A stretch of DNA of 5,907 nt from Minisyncoccota bacterium (lineage in GTDB: Bacteria > Patescibacteriota > Minisyncoccia > Phycocordibacterales > UBA2100): the NCBI GenBank assembly GCA_018061585.1, contig JAGOTU010000055.1, forward strand, positions 1 to 5,907, read 5' to 3'. The position numbers and the translations under genes are program-made. The notes beneath the pieces are model-generated. The model worked only from the letters and a program-made list of their open reading frames with translations, did no database searches and was not told the DNA's origin. Below are positions 1 to 5,703 of this stretch, one piece after another; position 1 is the stretch's first letter, and each line of letters opens with the position of its first letter.

Positions 1-131
1 ATCCGCATCTGCGCCCCGGCGATCGGACCCATCGGCTGCAGCACAGGGATGGATGCGTCTTTCACCAAAAAATACATCGCTATGCCGGCGATGATCAATA
101 CGAGGCTTCCGAAAAAGGTCGCCGGTCTCAT
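1..131 (-). CDS. N-terminus of a probable quinol/cytochrome oxidase subunit II (partial)
   Basis: Forty-three codons are visible from an ATG at 131-129; the gene continues past the left edge. The peptide starts MRPATFFGSLVLIIAG, giving one membrane-spanning helix at about residues 5-23, then a short extracytoplasmic stretch with PVLQPMGPIAGAQMR at residues 29-43. Subunit II of bo-type quinol oxidases (CyoA) and related heme-copper oxidases commonly has an N-terminal anchor followed by a 'VLxPxGxIAxxQR' motif, which this matches well. If correct, the protein is part of a membrane terminal oxidase reducing O2; bo-type subunit II lacks the CuA site, which would lie downstream and cannot be checked here. 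No lipoprotein Cys is visible. No Shine-Dalgarno is seen, and an extended -10 box lies 7 nt upstream of the ATG. It is divergent from the response regulator gene. The family call is moderate because only the N-terminus is present. Confidence 0.55.
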   Translation of the reverse strand, partial: MRPATFFGSLVLIIAGIAMYFLVKDASIPVLQPMGPIAGAQMR

Positions 132-138
132 GGATGAA

Positions 139-146
139 AGTGTATC
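139..146 (-). promoter_or_regulatory. Extended -10 promoter of the oxidase-like gene, probably leaderless
   Basis: Read on the minus strand, TGA followed by TACACT (144-139) fits an extended -10 element (TGn-TAnnnT). The last T is separated from the ATG at 131 by only 7 nt, so transcription would start at or within a base or two of the start codon. The -35 position 17 bp upstream reads ACACTG and is poor, as is usual with extended -10 promoters. No transcription data; inference from spacing. Confidence 0.4.
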
Positions 147-166
147 ACTGGCGATTACACACAGTG

Positions 167-204
167 TTCGCAATACGTGAAATCCGTCGTACCATAGAGA
201 TACT
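167..204 (+). promoter_or_regulatory. Candidate promoter(s) of the response regulator gene
   Basis: Two weak options lie in the 78-bp divergent intergenic region. Option one is TTCGCA (167-172), a 17-bp spacer and TACCAT (190-195), each matching consensus at 4 of 6 positions and giving a leader of about 8 nt. Option two is a -10 box GATACT (199-204), only 5 nt before the ATG at 210, which would give a leaderless message. The sequence alone does not decide between them. Confidence 0.3.
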
Positions 205-209
205 CATAT

Positions 210-605
210 ATGGATACTTCTATACCGACCTCTGTGCTCTTACTGGACGACGAACAACTGTTGCTCGATCTGTATGTAGACGGTTTTAAAAGCGCCGGCT
301 ACGCTCCTGTCGCATTCACGTCGGGAAACGACGCTCTCGAGACATTACGATCGGCTCCGGCGCCGCGCGTTATCCTGTTCGATATCCATATGCCGGACAT
401 GAACGGGTTTGAATTCCTAGAAGCGGTGAAAAAGGAGGGACTTGCGCCTGAGTCACTCATGATCGCGCTCACCAACGAGTCGAAGGAAGAGGACACGAAA
501 CGCATCATGGATCTGGGCGCGAGCGGGCACTTTGTGAAGTCCCAGCTGTCCCCGAAGGATCTGGTGGGTGCGGTGCAGGGTTTGTTGGAGAAGCCCGCGG
601 CGTAA
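210..605 (+). CDS. Single-domain response regulator (CheY-like receiver)
   Basis: This 131-residue protein is one receiver (REC) domain with no output domain. The expected residues are present: the acidic Mg-binding pair D13-D14 after the first strand (VLLLDD), the phospho-acceptor D58 in ILFDIHMPDMNG, T88 at the end of strand 4 (MIALTN) and K110 on strand 5 (GHFVKS). The usual Lys-Pro pair is Lys-Ser here. Its length is typical for CheY/Spo0F-type proteins, so it probably passes a phosphoryl signal to a partner or changes a protein-protein contact in the cytoplasm rather than binding DNA. No histidine kinase is in the window, so the partner is unknown. It is divergent from the oxidase-like gene and followed by an intrinsic terminator, so it appears monocistronic. 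The ATG start leaves 12 residues before the acidic pair; no clear Shine-Dalgarno precedes it (only AGAGA about 10 nt upstream). Confidence 0.93.
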   Translation: MDTSIPTSVLLLDDEQLLLDLYVDGFKSAGYAPVAFTSGNDALETLRSAPAPRVILFDIHMPDMNGFEFLEAVKKEGLAPESLMIALTNESKEEDTKRIMDLGASGHFVKSQLSPKDLVGAVQGLLEKPAA

Positions 606-628
606 CCATTCAAATACCCAATTCGAGG

Positions 629-652
629 CAGCGGCACATTTGCCGCTGTTTT
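629..652 (+). terminator. Rho-independent terminator of the response regulator gene
   Basis: A perfect 8-bp stem, CAGCGGCA (629-636) with TGCCGCTG (641-648), encloses the loop CATT and is followed by TTTT. It starts 24 nt after the response regulator stop codon. The T-run is short but the stem is GC-rich and well placed. Confidence 0.85.
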
Positions 653-667
653 CGTGTATGTGGAGCA

Positions 668-718
668 AATGAATATCAATAATAATATATTGACAAACGA
701 TAAATGTAGGAATAGGCT
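668..718 (+). promoter_or_regulatory. Promoter of the DUF2975/HTH/DUF2975 unit
   Basis: A consensus -35 box TTGACA (690-695) is followed after 17 bp by TAGGCT (713-718), which keeps the key T, A and final T of the -10 box. The A/T-only-rich stretch at 668-689 could act as an UP element. A start near 725 would give a leader of about 22 nt. An alternative -10, TAAATT at 732-737, would put the start almost at the ATG. The perfect -35 makes this the best-supported promoter in the window after xfp. Confidence 0.6.
676..693. promoter_or_regulatory. Operator-like inverted repeat overlapping the -35 box
   Basis: TCAATA (676-681) and TATTGA (688-693) are perfect 6-bp inverted arms around a 6-bp centre, and the right arm overlaps the TTGACA box. 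The size and position suit a dimeric HTH repressor such as the one encoded by the second gene of this unit. A/T-rich DNA produces such dyads by chance fairly easily, so this is a candidate only. Confidence 0.3.
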
Positions 719-730
719 GAGAGGACATCA

Positions 731-743
731 ATAAATTATTTAT
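731..743. promoter_or_regulatory. A/T palindrome just before the first start codon
   Basis: ATAAAT (731-736) and ATTTAT (738-743) form a perfect 13-bp palindrome around a single central T, ending 3 nt before the ATG at 747. It could be a second operator or simply leader sequence of low complexity. No ribosome binding site separates it from the start codon. Confidence 0.22.
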
Positions 744-746
744 TTT

Positions 747-1229
747 ATGCATCGAGTACCAACGTATTTTTTACGCCTCGTTATCCTCGCGCTCAGCTTA
801 GGAGTTTTGGCGCTGTGTATCTTTGGGCTCCCGTCGATCTTACATGGCGCCTCTGCGGAGTTCCCGTACGCAAGCCGAGCCGTCTTTCTCATCGTGATGG
901 GTATCTACATGACGACCATACCGTTCTATATCGCACTGTGGCAGATGATGCGATTGCTCAGCAATATCGACAGCAATAATGCGTTCTCGGAATCATCTGT
1001 GCAGGCGCTCCGCGTCATCAAATACTGTGCGGCGGCGATCGCCGGGTTCTACATGGCTTTCGTTCCCCTCCTCTTCCCTATTGCCGACGCTGATGATGCT
1101 CCGGGCCTGATACTTATCGGATTCGGTATCGCCTGCGCACCTGTGGCAACCGCTATCTTTGCGGCGATCCTCCAGAAGCTGATGCAGACCGGAATGGAAC
1201 TTAGGTCTGAGGTCGAACTCACCGTCTAA
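747..1229 (+). CDS. DUF2975 family membrane protein
   Basis: This 160-residue integral membrane protein has four predicted helices at about residues 8-28, 44-68, 91-112 and 119-143. Between helices 2 and 3 it carries WQMMRLLSNIDSNNAFSESS, followed by an LRVIKY segment; this cytoplasmic 'hydrophobic-Leu-Leu-x-Ile-Asp-x-x-x-x-Phe' stretch is the hallmark of DUF2975 proteins. The molecular function of the family is not known. DUF2975 genes often sit directly beside a small YozG-like HTH gene, as in the Bacillus yoaS/yozG pair, and that is what follows here after 4 nt. I infer that the membrane protein controls, or is controlled by, that regulator. The ATG at 747 is the first possible start because an in-frame stop lies at 732-734. 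An AGAGGA motif exists but is about 20 nt upstream, too far for normal Shine-Dalgarno use. Confidence 0.8.
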   Translation: MHRVPTYFLRLVILALSLGVLALCIFGLPSILHGASAEFPYASRAVFLIVMGIYMTTIPFYIALWQMMRLLSNIDSNNAFSESSVQALRVIKYCAAAIAGFYMAFVPLLFPIADADDAPGLILIGFGIACAPVATAIFAAILQKLMQTGMELRSEVELTV

Positions 1230-1233
1230 TTGT

Positions 1234-1437
1234 ATGGCTATAACGATAAACATAGACGTGATGCTCGCAAAACGAAAAATGAGTGTGACCGAACTCACAG
1301 AGAGAGTCGGCATTACGATGGCAAACATATCCGTCCTTAAGAACGGCAAGGCCAAAGCCATCCGGTTCTCAACGCTTGAAGCGATCTGCAAAGCACTCGA
1401 CTGTCAGCCCGGCGATATATTGGAATATACGAAGTAG
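1234..1437 (+). CDS. Small Cro/C1-type HTH regulator (YozG-like)
   Basis: This 67-residue protein is a single DNA-binding domain of the xenobiotic-response-element/Cro-C1 class. The HTH lies at about residues 17-36 (SVTELTERVGITMANISVLK), with the next helices at residues 46-55 (STLEAICKAL) and the closing CQPGDIL motif at 57-63, which is typical of YozG-type regulators. It most likely acts as a dimeric cytoplasmic repressor, possibly of its own promoter upstream of 747, where two dyads are present. It lies 4 nt after the first DUF2975 gene and 4 nt before the second DUF2975-like gene, so all three are almost certainly co-transcribed. There is no Shine-Dalgarno before the ATG, so translation may rely on coupling to the upstream gene. 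There is no ligand or output domain. Confidence 0.9.
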   Translation: MAITINIDVMLAKRKMSVTELTERVGITMANISVLKNGKAKAIRFSTLEAICKALDCQPGDILEYTK

Positions 1438-1441
1438 GCGT

Positions 1442-1888
1442 ATGAAAAAATTCTCTACAATTGTTTTGCAAGTAGCGGTCGTTGCATTCGGATCGATCGT
1501 ACTTGCACTCATGTTGTGGGAACCCCAGAACGAAGGGCGTAATGTGAACGCCACGCAGTTCCAGATCTACTTCAACGACCCGTTCCTCGCATATGCATAT
1601 GCCTCGTCTATCGCGTACTTCGTCGGCGTGTATCAGGCATTTCGATTGCTCGGTTACGTGCGGAGCGACCAGATCCCTGCTGCTGCGCGTGCTGCGCGGA
1701 TCATCAAGCGTTGTGCGACCGCGCTTGTCGCACTTATCGCCGCACCGATCGCATTACTGTTCGTCGTGCGTCCACCGGAAGAAGACATAGCTGGCGGTGT
1801 TGCCATGGGACTGTTCTTCATCCTTATGTCGGTCTTCGTCGCTATCGGCGCAGGTATCTTCGAAAAGAAACTACAGAAAGGTTCGTGA
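1442..1888 (+). CDS. DUF2975-like four-helix membrane protein
   Basis: The protein is 148 residues long when started at ATG 1442, 4 nt after the HTH stop codon. The reading frame is open further upstream to an ATG at 1376, but that start would overlap the HTH gene by about 60 bp, whereas 1442 follows AAGTAGG (a weak Shine-Dalgarno-like string) and gives a normal MKKFSTIVLQ membrane start. Four helices are predicted at about residues 6-26, 49-71, 90-109 and 118-141. The segment YQAFRLLGYVRSDQIPAAAR followed by ARIIKRCA resembles the DUF2975 loop but lacks the Ile-Asp and Phe-Ser positions, so it is a divergent relative of the first gene. Function is unknown; it may pair with the first protein in the membrane. 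It ends in TGA and converges on the acetate kinase gene, whose stop lies 13 nt away; no terminator is visible between them. Confidence 0.72.
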   Translation: MKKFSTIVLQVAVVAFGSIVLALMLWEPQNEGRNVNATQFQIYFNDPFLAYAYASSIAYFVGVYQAFRLLGYVRSDQIPAAARAARIIKRCATALVALIAAPIALLFVVRPPEEDIAGGVAMGLFFILMSVFVAIGAGIFEKKLQKGS

Positions 1889-1900
1889 GGACGGATCCGG

Positions 1901-3076
1901 TTATGAATGAGACAGTGTATCGACGGCTTTTGCCATTTCTCCCATTTCGTCAGATCGCATAGCGAGGACCCTCGTGCGGGCTGCACCTATCTCCAAAATA
2001 CCGTTCACAGGCATAGCGCCGCTGTTCTTATCTCTGTCGAGCGAAATGCCGAGAAAATCGAGCCCAACGCAAATACGTTCGCGGATGACGGAAGATCGTT
2101 CGCCGATAGTCCCCGTAAGAACCAGTGTGTCCACGCCTCCGAGGATCGCAGCATAGGCGCCTATGAATTTTCGGATGCGATATACAAATGTATCGAGTGC
2201 GAGCACGGCACCTGCATCCCCCGAGGATTCGAGTTCCAAAAGCGCTCGTACGTCGCCGGTTTTTCCGCTTAACCCGAGGAGTCCGCACTCCGTGTAGAGA
2301 TACTGTTCAAGCTCATCAAGAGTGAGATTTTTTCCGCGTGCGATATGCATCAGAGCACCGGCGTCGATATCGCCGGCCCGTGTTGCCATCACCAACCCCT
2401 CGAGCGGAGAAAAACCCATCGATGTATCGATGCACGCGCCGTCTTTCACCGCAGCAATACTGACGCCGCTCCCGAGGTGACATATGATCACCTTTTCTGA
2501 ATGCGCTCCGTGGCGTTGCAGATTTTGCATAGCGGACGCGAATGAAAAGCCGTGATAACCAAAACGCGCAACATCGAACGCCCTCGATGTTTCCTTGTCG
2601 ATGGCATACGAGCGGGTGTGTTCAGGGAGCTGCGCATGGAACGCACTGTCTGACAGTCCGAATACGGGTGTATCCGGAAAGCGAGCAGTGATCGCATGCA
2701 ATTCAGTGAGTATCGGACCGATATGTAACGGCTCCTCCGAGCGTAACTGTTCGAGCTTCGCGATATATGTCGTATCAATTTTTTTATGCTCCTGGAAAAA
2801 CGTCCCGGGGGCAACGATGCGCAATCCGATAGCAGTGATATCGTCCGGTCCCGATATGAGGGAGCGCGATGTTATCTCTATTAGCGATCGCGCAAGTGAA
2901 CGAACGAATTCTGCCTCATCGATCGGCGTACTGTGGAGCCCCTCGTCGTCAGAGATGGTCACCTGATACGATCCCCCTGCGTGCTCAAAGTGCAGGGACA
3001 GGATAGCTTGAGCGTCGTCGAACAATGCATATTTCTTTGAAGCCGAGCCGATATTCGCGATAAAGTATTTGCTCAT
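1901..3076 (-). CDS. ackA: Acetate kinase (acetate/propionate kinase family), divergent
   Basis: This 391-residue enzyme should convert acetyl-phosphate and ADP to acetate and ATP in the cytoplasm. Family landmarks in order are the N-terminal ASKHA phosphate motif NIGSASKKY (8-16), R86 in RIVAPG, PLHIGP with H118, SDSAFH with D143, RFGYHG with H175, HLGSG (200-204), DTSMGFSPLEGL (217-228), TRAGDID with R233 (232-238), YRIRKFIG (299-306) and a C-terminal RSDEM with E377. The residues matching the catalytic Arg, His, Asp, His, Arg and Glu of Methanosarcina acetate kinase all seem present. Several normally strict neighbours are changed: RVVHGG is RIVAPG, HGTSH is HGFSF, HLGNG is HLGSG, GIGENS is TIGERS, and TNEEL is RSDEM. 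I believe such variants occur in CPR genomes. The start lies 2 nt after the xfp stop, with only a weak GAGAA ahead of it, so translation is probably coupled. Its partner is the acetyl-phosphate-producing phosphoketolase. Confidence 0.9.
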   Translation of the reverse strand: MSKYFIANIGSASKKYALFDDAQAILSLHFEHAGGSYQVTISDDEGLHSTPIDEAEFVRSLARSLIEITSRSLISGPDDITAIGLRIVAPGTFFQEHKKIDTTYIAKLEQLRSEEPLHIGPILTELHAITARFPDTPVFGLSDSAFHAQLPEHTRSYAIDKETSRAFDVARFGYHGFSFASAMQNLQRHGAHSEKVIICHLGSGVSIAAVKDGACIDTSMGFSPLEGLVMATRAGDIDAGALMHIARGKNLTLDELEQYLYTECGLLGLSGKTGDVRALLELESSGDAGAVLALDTFVYRIRKFIGAYAAILGGVDTLVLTGTIGERSSVIRERICVGLDFLGISLDRDKNSGAMPVNGILEIGAARTRVLAMRSDEMGEMAKAVDTLSHS

Positions 3077-3078
3077 AG

Positions 3079-5466
3079 TTATTCTCGGGTGGAGTCGTTA
3101 TGCCATCGCCACTCTCGTATCTCCTGCATGTCCTCGCCGTGTTCCTGAATATATGCACGGTGTTCAATGAGTTTTTCCTGCGCCATCTTCTTCAGGTACG
3201 CGCCCTTTGACCCGAGGTGCGGGAGTCGGTCGACCACGTCCATCGCCAGATGATACCGATCCATCTCATTGAGCACCGTCATGTCGAATGAGGTCGTGAT
3301 CGTGCCCTCCTCTTTATATCCGCGCACGTGTATGTTCTCGTGATTCGTACGTCGGTATGTAAGACGATGAATGAGCCACGGGTACCCATGGAATGCGAAT
3401 ATCACCGGCTTATCCTTGGTAAAGATCGTATCAAAATCCGTGTCGCTCAAACCGTGCGGATGCTCCGTGCTCGGTTCCAGCTTTGCCAGGTCGACAACAT
3501 TGACCATGCGGATCTTCAGCTCAGGTATATGTTCCCGTAAGATCGTGATCGCGGCGAGGATCTCCAGCGTCGGCACATCACCTGAACTCACCATAACGAC
3601 ATCCGGGTCCTCTCCCTGATCATTGCTTGCCCACGACCAGATACTGAGGCCCTCTGTGCAATGCGTGACGGCCTCCTCCATCGTGAGCCACTGCGGCGCC
3701 TGATACTTTCCCGCGACGATCACATTCACATAGTGTCTGCTTCGCAGACAATGATCGGCGACAGAAAGCAGACAGTTGGCGTCCGGCGGAAGGTACACAC
3801 GCACGATCTCGGACTTTTTGTTTAGCACAATATCGAGAAAGCCCGGATCTTGGTGTGTGAATCCGTTGTGTGCCTGCTGCCAGACATGTGATGCGAGCAG
3901 GTAATTCAGCGACGCGAGCTTTCGTCGCCACGGTGATTCGCGTGTTACCTTGAGCCACTTGGCGTGCTGGTTAAACATCGAGTCCACGATATGAATGAAC
4001 GCCTCGTAACTATTGAAAAGACCGTGTCGCCCGGTGAGCAGATATCCTTCAAGCCATCCTTGGCATTGGTGCTCGCTCAGCATTTCCATGACAGAACCGT
4101 CTGCCGCGAGTAGTTCGTCGTTCGGATATTCTCGTGCGTTCCACTGACGCTTCGTTACGTCGAACACGGGGTTCAAACGGTTCGAAAGCGTTTCATCCGG
4201 TCCGAATATTCTGAAGTTCCGCGGCTGTTGATTCTGCTGAATGGTGTCACGAAGGTATTCCCCGAGCACATGCGTATCCGCGGCGTATACCGCTCCCGGC
4301 GTCGGAACGTCGACGGCGTACTCCTTGAAATCGGTAAGATTCAGATCCTTGAGAAGCAGTCCCCCGTTGGCGTGGGGATTCGCTCCCATGCGTCGCTCGC
4401 CCTTTGGCGCGAGCTCCGCGAGATCTTCACGAAATCGTCCGTCGTCGTCAAAGAGTTCTTCGGGTCGGTATGACCTCATCCACTGCTCAAGGAGTGCGAT
4501 GTTCCTCGGATGCTCCCGATCCACGATTATCGGCACCTGATGTGAGCGGAACGAATTCTCTACCGGTAAGCCGTCTACTTCTTTCGGACCGGTCCATCCT
4601 TTGGGGGACGCGAGCACGATCATCGGCCATCGCGGGCGCGACGAATCATTGTTGTCTCTGGCGTTGCGTTGAATACGTTGTATGTCGCCGATCGCCTTGT
4701 CGAGTGTCGAAGCCATTTTCTGATGCATGTCCTCGGGCTCGTCGCCTTCGACGAAATACGGCGTCCACCCGTACCCCCTAAGAAGTTGCTCGAGTTCTTC
4801 GCGCTCTATGCGTGCAAGGATCGTCGGGTTGGCGATCTTGTACCCGTTCAGGTGCAGGATGGGAAGCACGGCACCATCTGATATCGGATTGAGAAATTTG
4901 TTCGAGTGCCACGACGTCGCAAGCGGACCGGTCTCCGCTTCCCCGTCGCCGACGACACACGCGACGACCAGGTCGGGATTATCGAACACTGCCCCGAACG
5001 AGTGGCTCAATGAATATCCGAGCTCGCCGCCTTCGTGAATCGATCCCGGACATTCGGGCGAGACGTGGCTCGGTATACCCCCCGGAAAAGAGAATTGCTT
5101 GAATAGTTTTTTGAGTCCCGCCTCGTCCTGACTTATGTTCGGATATATTTCGCTGTACGTTCCTTCGAGATACGTGTTTGCGACGAGCGCAGGGCCACCA
5201 TGTCCCGGACCGGACACATAGATCATGTTCAAGTCCCTCGCCTTAATGACGCGATTGAGGTGTGCGTATATAAAGTTCTGCCCGGGCGTTGTGCCCCAAT
5301 GGCCAAGCAAGATCGGTTTTACGTGAGAGAGTTCGAGCGGCTTCTTGAGAAGCGGATTATCGTATAAATAGATCTGACCGACAGATAGATAATTCGCCGC
5401 GCGCCAGTACGCATCGATCTTATAGAGCTCATCGCTCTGTAGCGGCTTTTCATGATGCGATGACAT
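3079..5466 (-). CDS. xfp: Phosphoketolase (xylulose-5-P / fructose-6-P)
   Basis: This 795-residue protein is full length for the family (about 790-825). It is a thiamine-diphosphate enzyme that cleaves xylulose-5-phosphate, and often fructose-6-phosphate, with phosphate to acetyl-phosphate plus glyceraldehyde-3-phosphate or erythrose-4-phosphate. Motifs in order are GHWGT with H56, SGPGHGGPA with H89, SIHEGGELGYSLSHSFGA with H144, the TDP/Mg motif GDGEAETGP (173-181), FRSHQVP with H309, FGPDETLSNR (421-430), GWLEGYLLTGRHG with E473, and HNGFTHQDPG with N534 and H538. The C-terminal domain ends in a typical EHGEDMQEIREWRW (775-788). I see no missing catalytic residue. The sequence alone does not settle fructose-6-phosphate use. 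It is the first gene of a two-gene operon with ackA, which turns acetyl-phosphate into ATP. The ATG at 5466 lies 7 nt downstream of a perfect TATAAT and has no Shine-Dalgarno, suggesting a leaderless message. Confidence 0.97.
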   Translation of the reverse strand: MSSHHEKPLQSDELYKIDAYWRAANYLSVGQIYLYDNPLLKKPLELSHVKPILLGHWGTTPGQNFIYAHLNRVIKARDLNMIYVSGPGHGGPALVANTYLEGTYSEIYPNISQDEAGLKKLFKQFSFPGGIPSHVSPECPGSIHEGGELGYSLSHSFGAVFDNPDLVVACVVGDGEAETGPLATSWHSNKFLNPISDGAVLPILHLNGYKIANPTILARIEREELEQLLRGYGWTPYFVEGDEPEDMHQKMASTLDKAIGDIQRIQRNARDNNDSSRPRWPMIVLASPKGWTGPKEVDGLPVENSFRSHQVPIIVDREHPRNIALLEQWMRSYRPEELFDDDGRFREDLAELAPKGERRMGANPHANGGLLLKDLNLTDFKEYAVDVPTPGAVYAADTHVLGEYLRDTIQQNQQPRNFRIFGPDETLSNRLNPVFDVTKRQWNAREYPNDELLAADGSVMEMLSEHQCQGWLEGYLLTGRHGLFNSYEAFIHIVDSMFNQHAKWLKVTRESPWRRKLASLNYLLASHVWQQAHNGFTHQDPGFLDIVLNKKSEIVRVYLPPDANCLLSVADHCLRSRHYVNVIVAGKYQAPQWLTMEEAVTHCTEGLSIWSWASNDQGEDPDVVMVSSGDVPTLEILAAITILREHIPELKIRMVNVVDLAKLEPSTEHPHGLSDTDFDTIFTKDKPVIFAFHGYPWLIHRLTYRRTNHENIHVRGYKEEGTITTSFDMTVLNEMDRYHLAMDVVDRLPHLGSKGAYLKKMAQEKLIEHRAYIQEHGEDMQEIREWRWHNDSTRE

Positions 5467-5472
5467 CTACTT

Positions 5473-5501
5473 ATTATAACTCGCAGATCAAACGGCTTAG
5501 A
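5473..5501 (-). promoter_or_regulatory. xfp-ackA promoter, probably leaderless
   Basis: On the minus strand a perfect TATAAT occupies 5478-5473, followed by six bases (AAGTAG) and then the ATG of xfp. A normal start 7 nt after the -10 box falls on the A of the ATG. The -35 position at 17-bp spacing (5501-5496) reads TCTAAG and is weak. There is no Shine-Dalgarno between the -10 and the ATG. The perfect -10 and exact spacing make this convincing without expression data. Confidence 0.65.
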
Positions 5502-5509
5502 GATGCGAG
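5480..5509. promoter_or_regulatory. Operator-like inverted repeat around the xfp -35 region
   Basis: CTCGCA (5480-5485) and TGCGAG (5504-5509) are perfect 6-bp inverted arms separated by 18 bp. They bracket the -35 position, with the inner arm 1 bp from the -10 box. This could be a binding site for a dimeric regulator of the phosphoketolase operon. Six-bp arms with a long spacer can occur by chance. Confidence 0.25.
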
Positions 5510-5555
5510 AACTGCGCCCGCGAGGAGTGCGTGACGCGGCCATTGTGAAAAATAT

Positions 5556-5632
5556 TTGCGGAGCGGGATTCGGTCAAGCGCTCGAAATCTTGCCGTCGCA
5601 ATATTTCTCAGCCTGACCACGCTCACCCATCC
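5556..5632. repeat. Palindromic repeat, copy 1
   Basis: The head TTGCGGAG then CGGGATTCG (5556-5572) resembles the 3' end of the tRNA-Ser gene at the right edge, with 4 nt missing. It is followed by an outer stem GGTCA/TGACC (5572-5576 with 5614-5618). The inner stem runs from 5584-5593 to 5598-5607 around the loop CGTC (5594-5597), with one C-T mismatch in 10 positions. The tail is CCACGCTCACCCATCC. The 68-nt core 5565-5632 has the same length as the core of copy 3: the first 23 nt are identical, the last 22 nt differ at one base, and the central 23 nt differ strongly while still folding. Confidence 0.8.
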
Positions 5633-5637
5633 GGCAC

Positions 5638-5697
5638 GAGGGAGGGATTCGCCCAAGAACACTTTTCTGCGCCGTCGCGCATAAAAGTTTCTCGGGC
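5638..5697. repeat. Palindromic repeat, copy 2 (divergent)
   Basis: The head GAGGGAGGGATTCG (5638-5651) is identical over 14 nt to the tRNA-Ser 3' end at 5888-5901. The base stem is GCCC/GGGC (5651-5654 with 5694-5697) in place of the GGTCA/TGACC of copies 1 and 3. The upper stem is GCGC/GCGC around the same CGTC loop (5673-5676), extended by T-A, a C-T mismatch, TTTT/AAAA, C-G and A-T pairs. The stem sequence is almost unrelated to the other copies, but the architecture and loop are kept. Confidence 0.7.
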
Positions 5698-5703
5698 CTG
5701 GTT

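Noticed and set aside
453..752. Minus-strand frames opposite the response regulator and its terminator
   Set aside because: They are shadows of the well-supported receiver gene, cross its terminator, and show no domain.
1376..1441. Upstream ATG at 1376 as start of the second DUF2975-like gene
   Set aside because: It would overlap the HTH gene by about 60 bp and add a polar N-terminal extension; the ATG at 1442 gives a normal membrane-protein start just after the HTH stop.
1892..1899. Palindrome CGGATCCG between the convergent DUF2975-like and ackA genes, considered as a bidirectional terminator
   Set aside because: Arms of 4 bp with no loop and no T-run on either strand; not a terminator.
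3079..5466. Transketolase as an alternative call for the large minus-strand gene
   Set aside because: Length, the SGPGHGGPA, GDGEAETGP and HNGFTHQDPG motifs and the C-terminal EHGEDM segment are specific to phosphoketolase.
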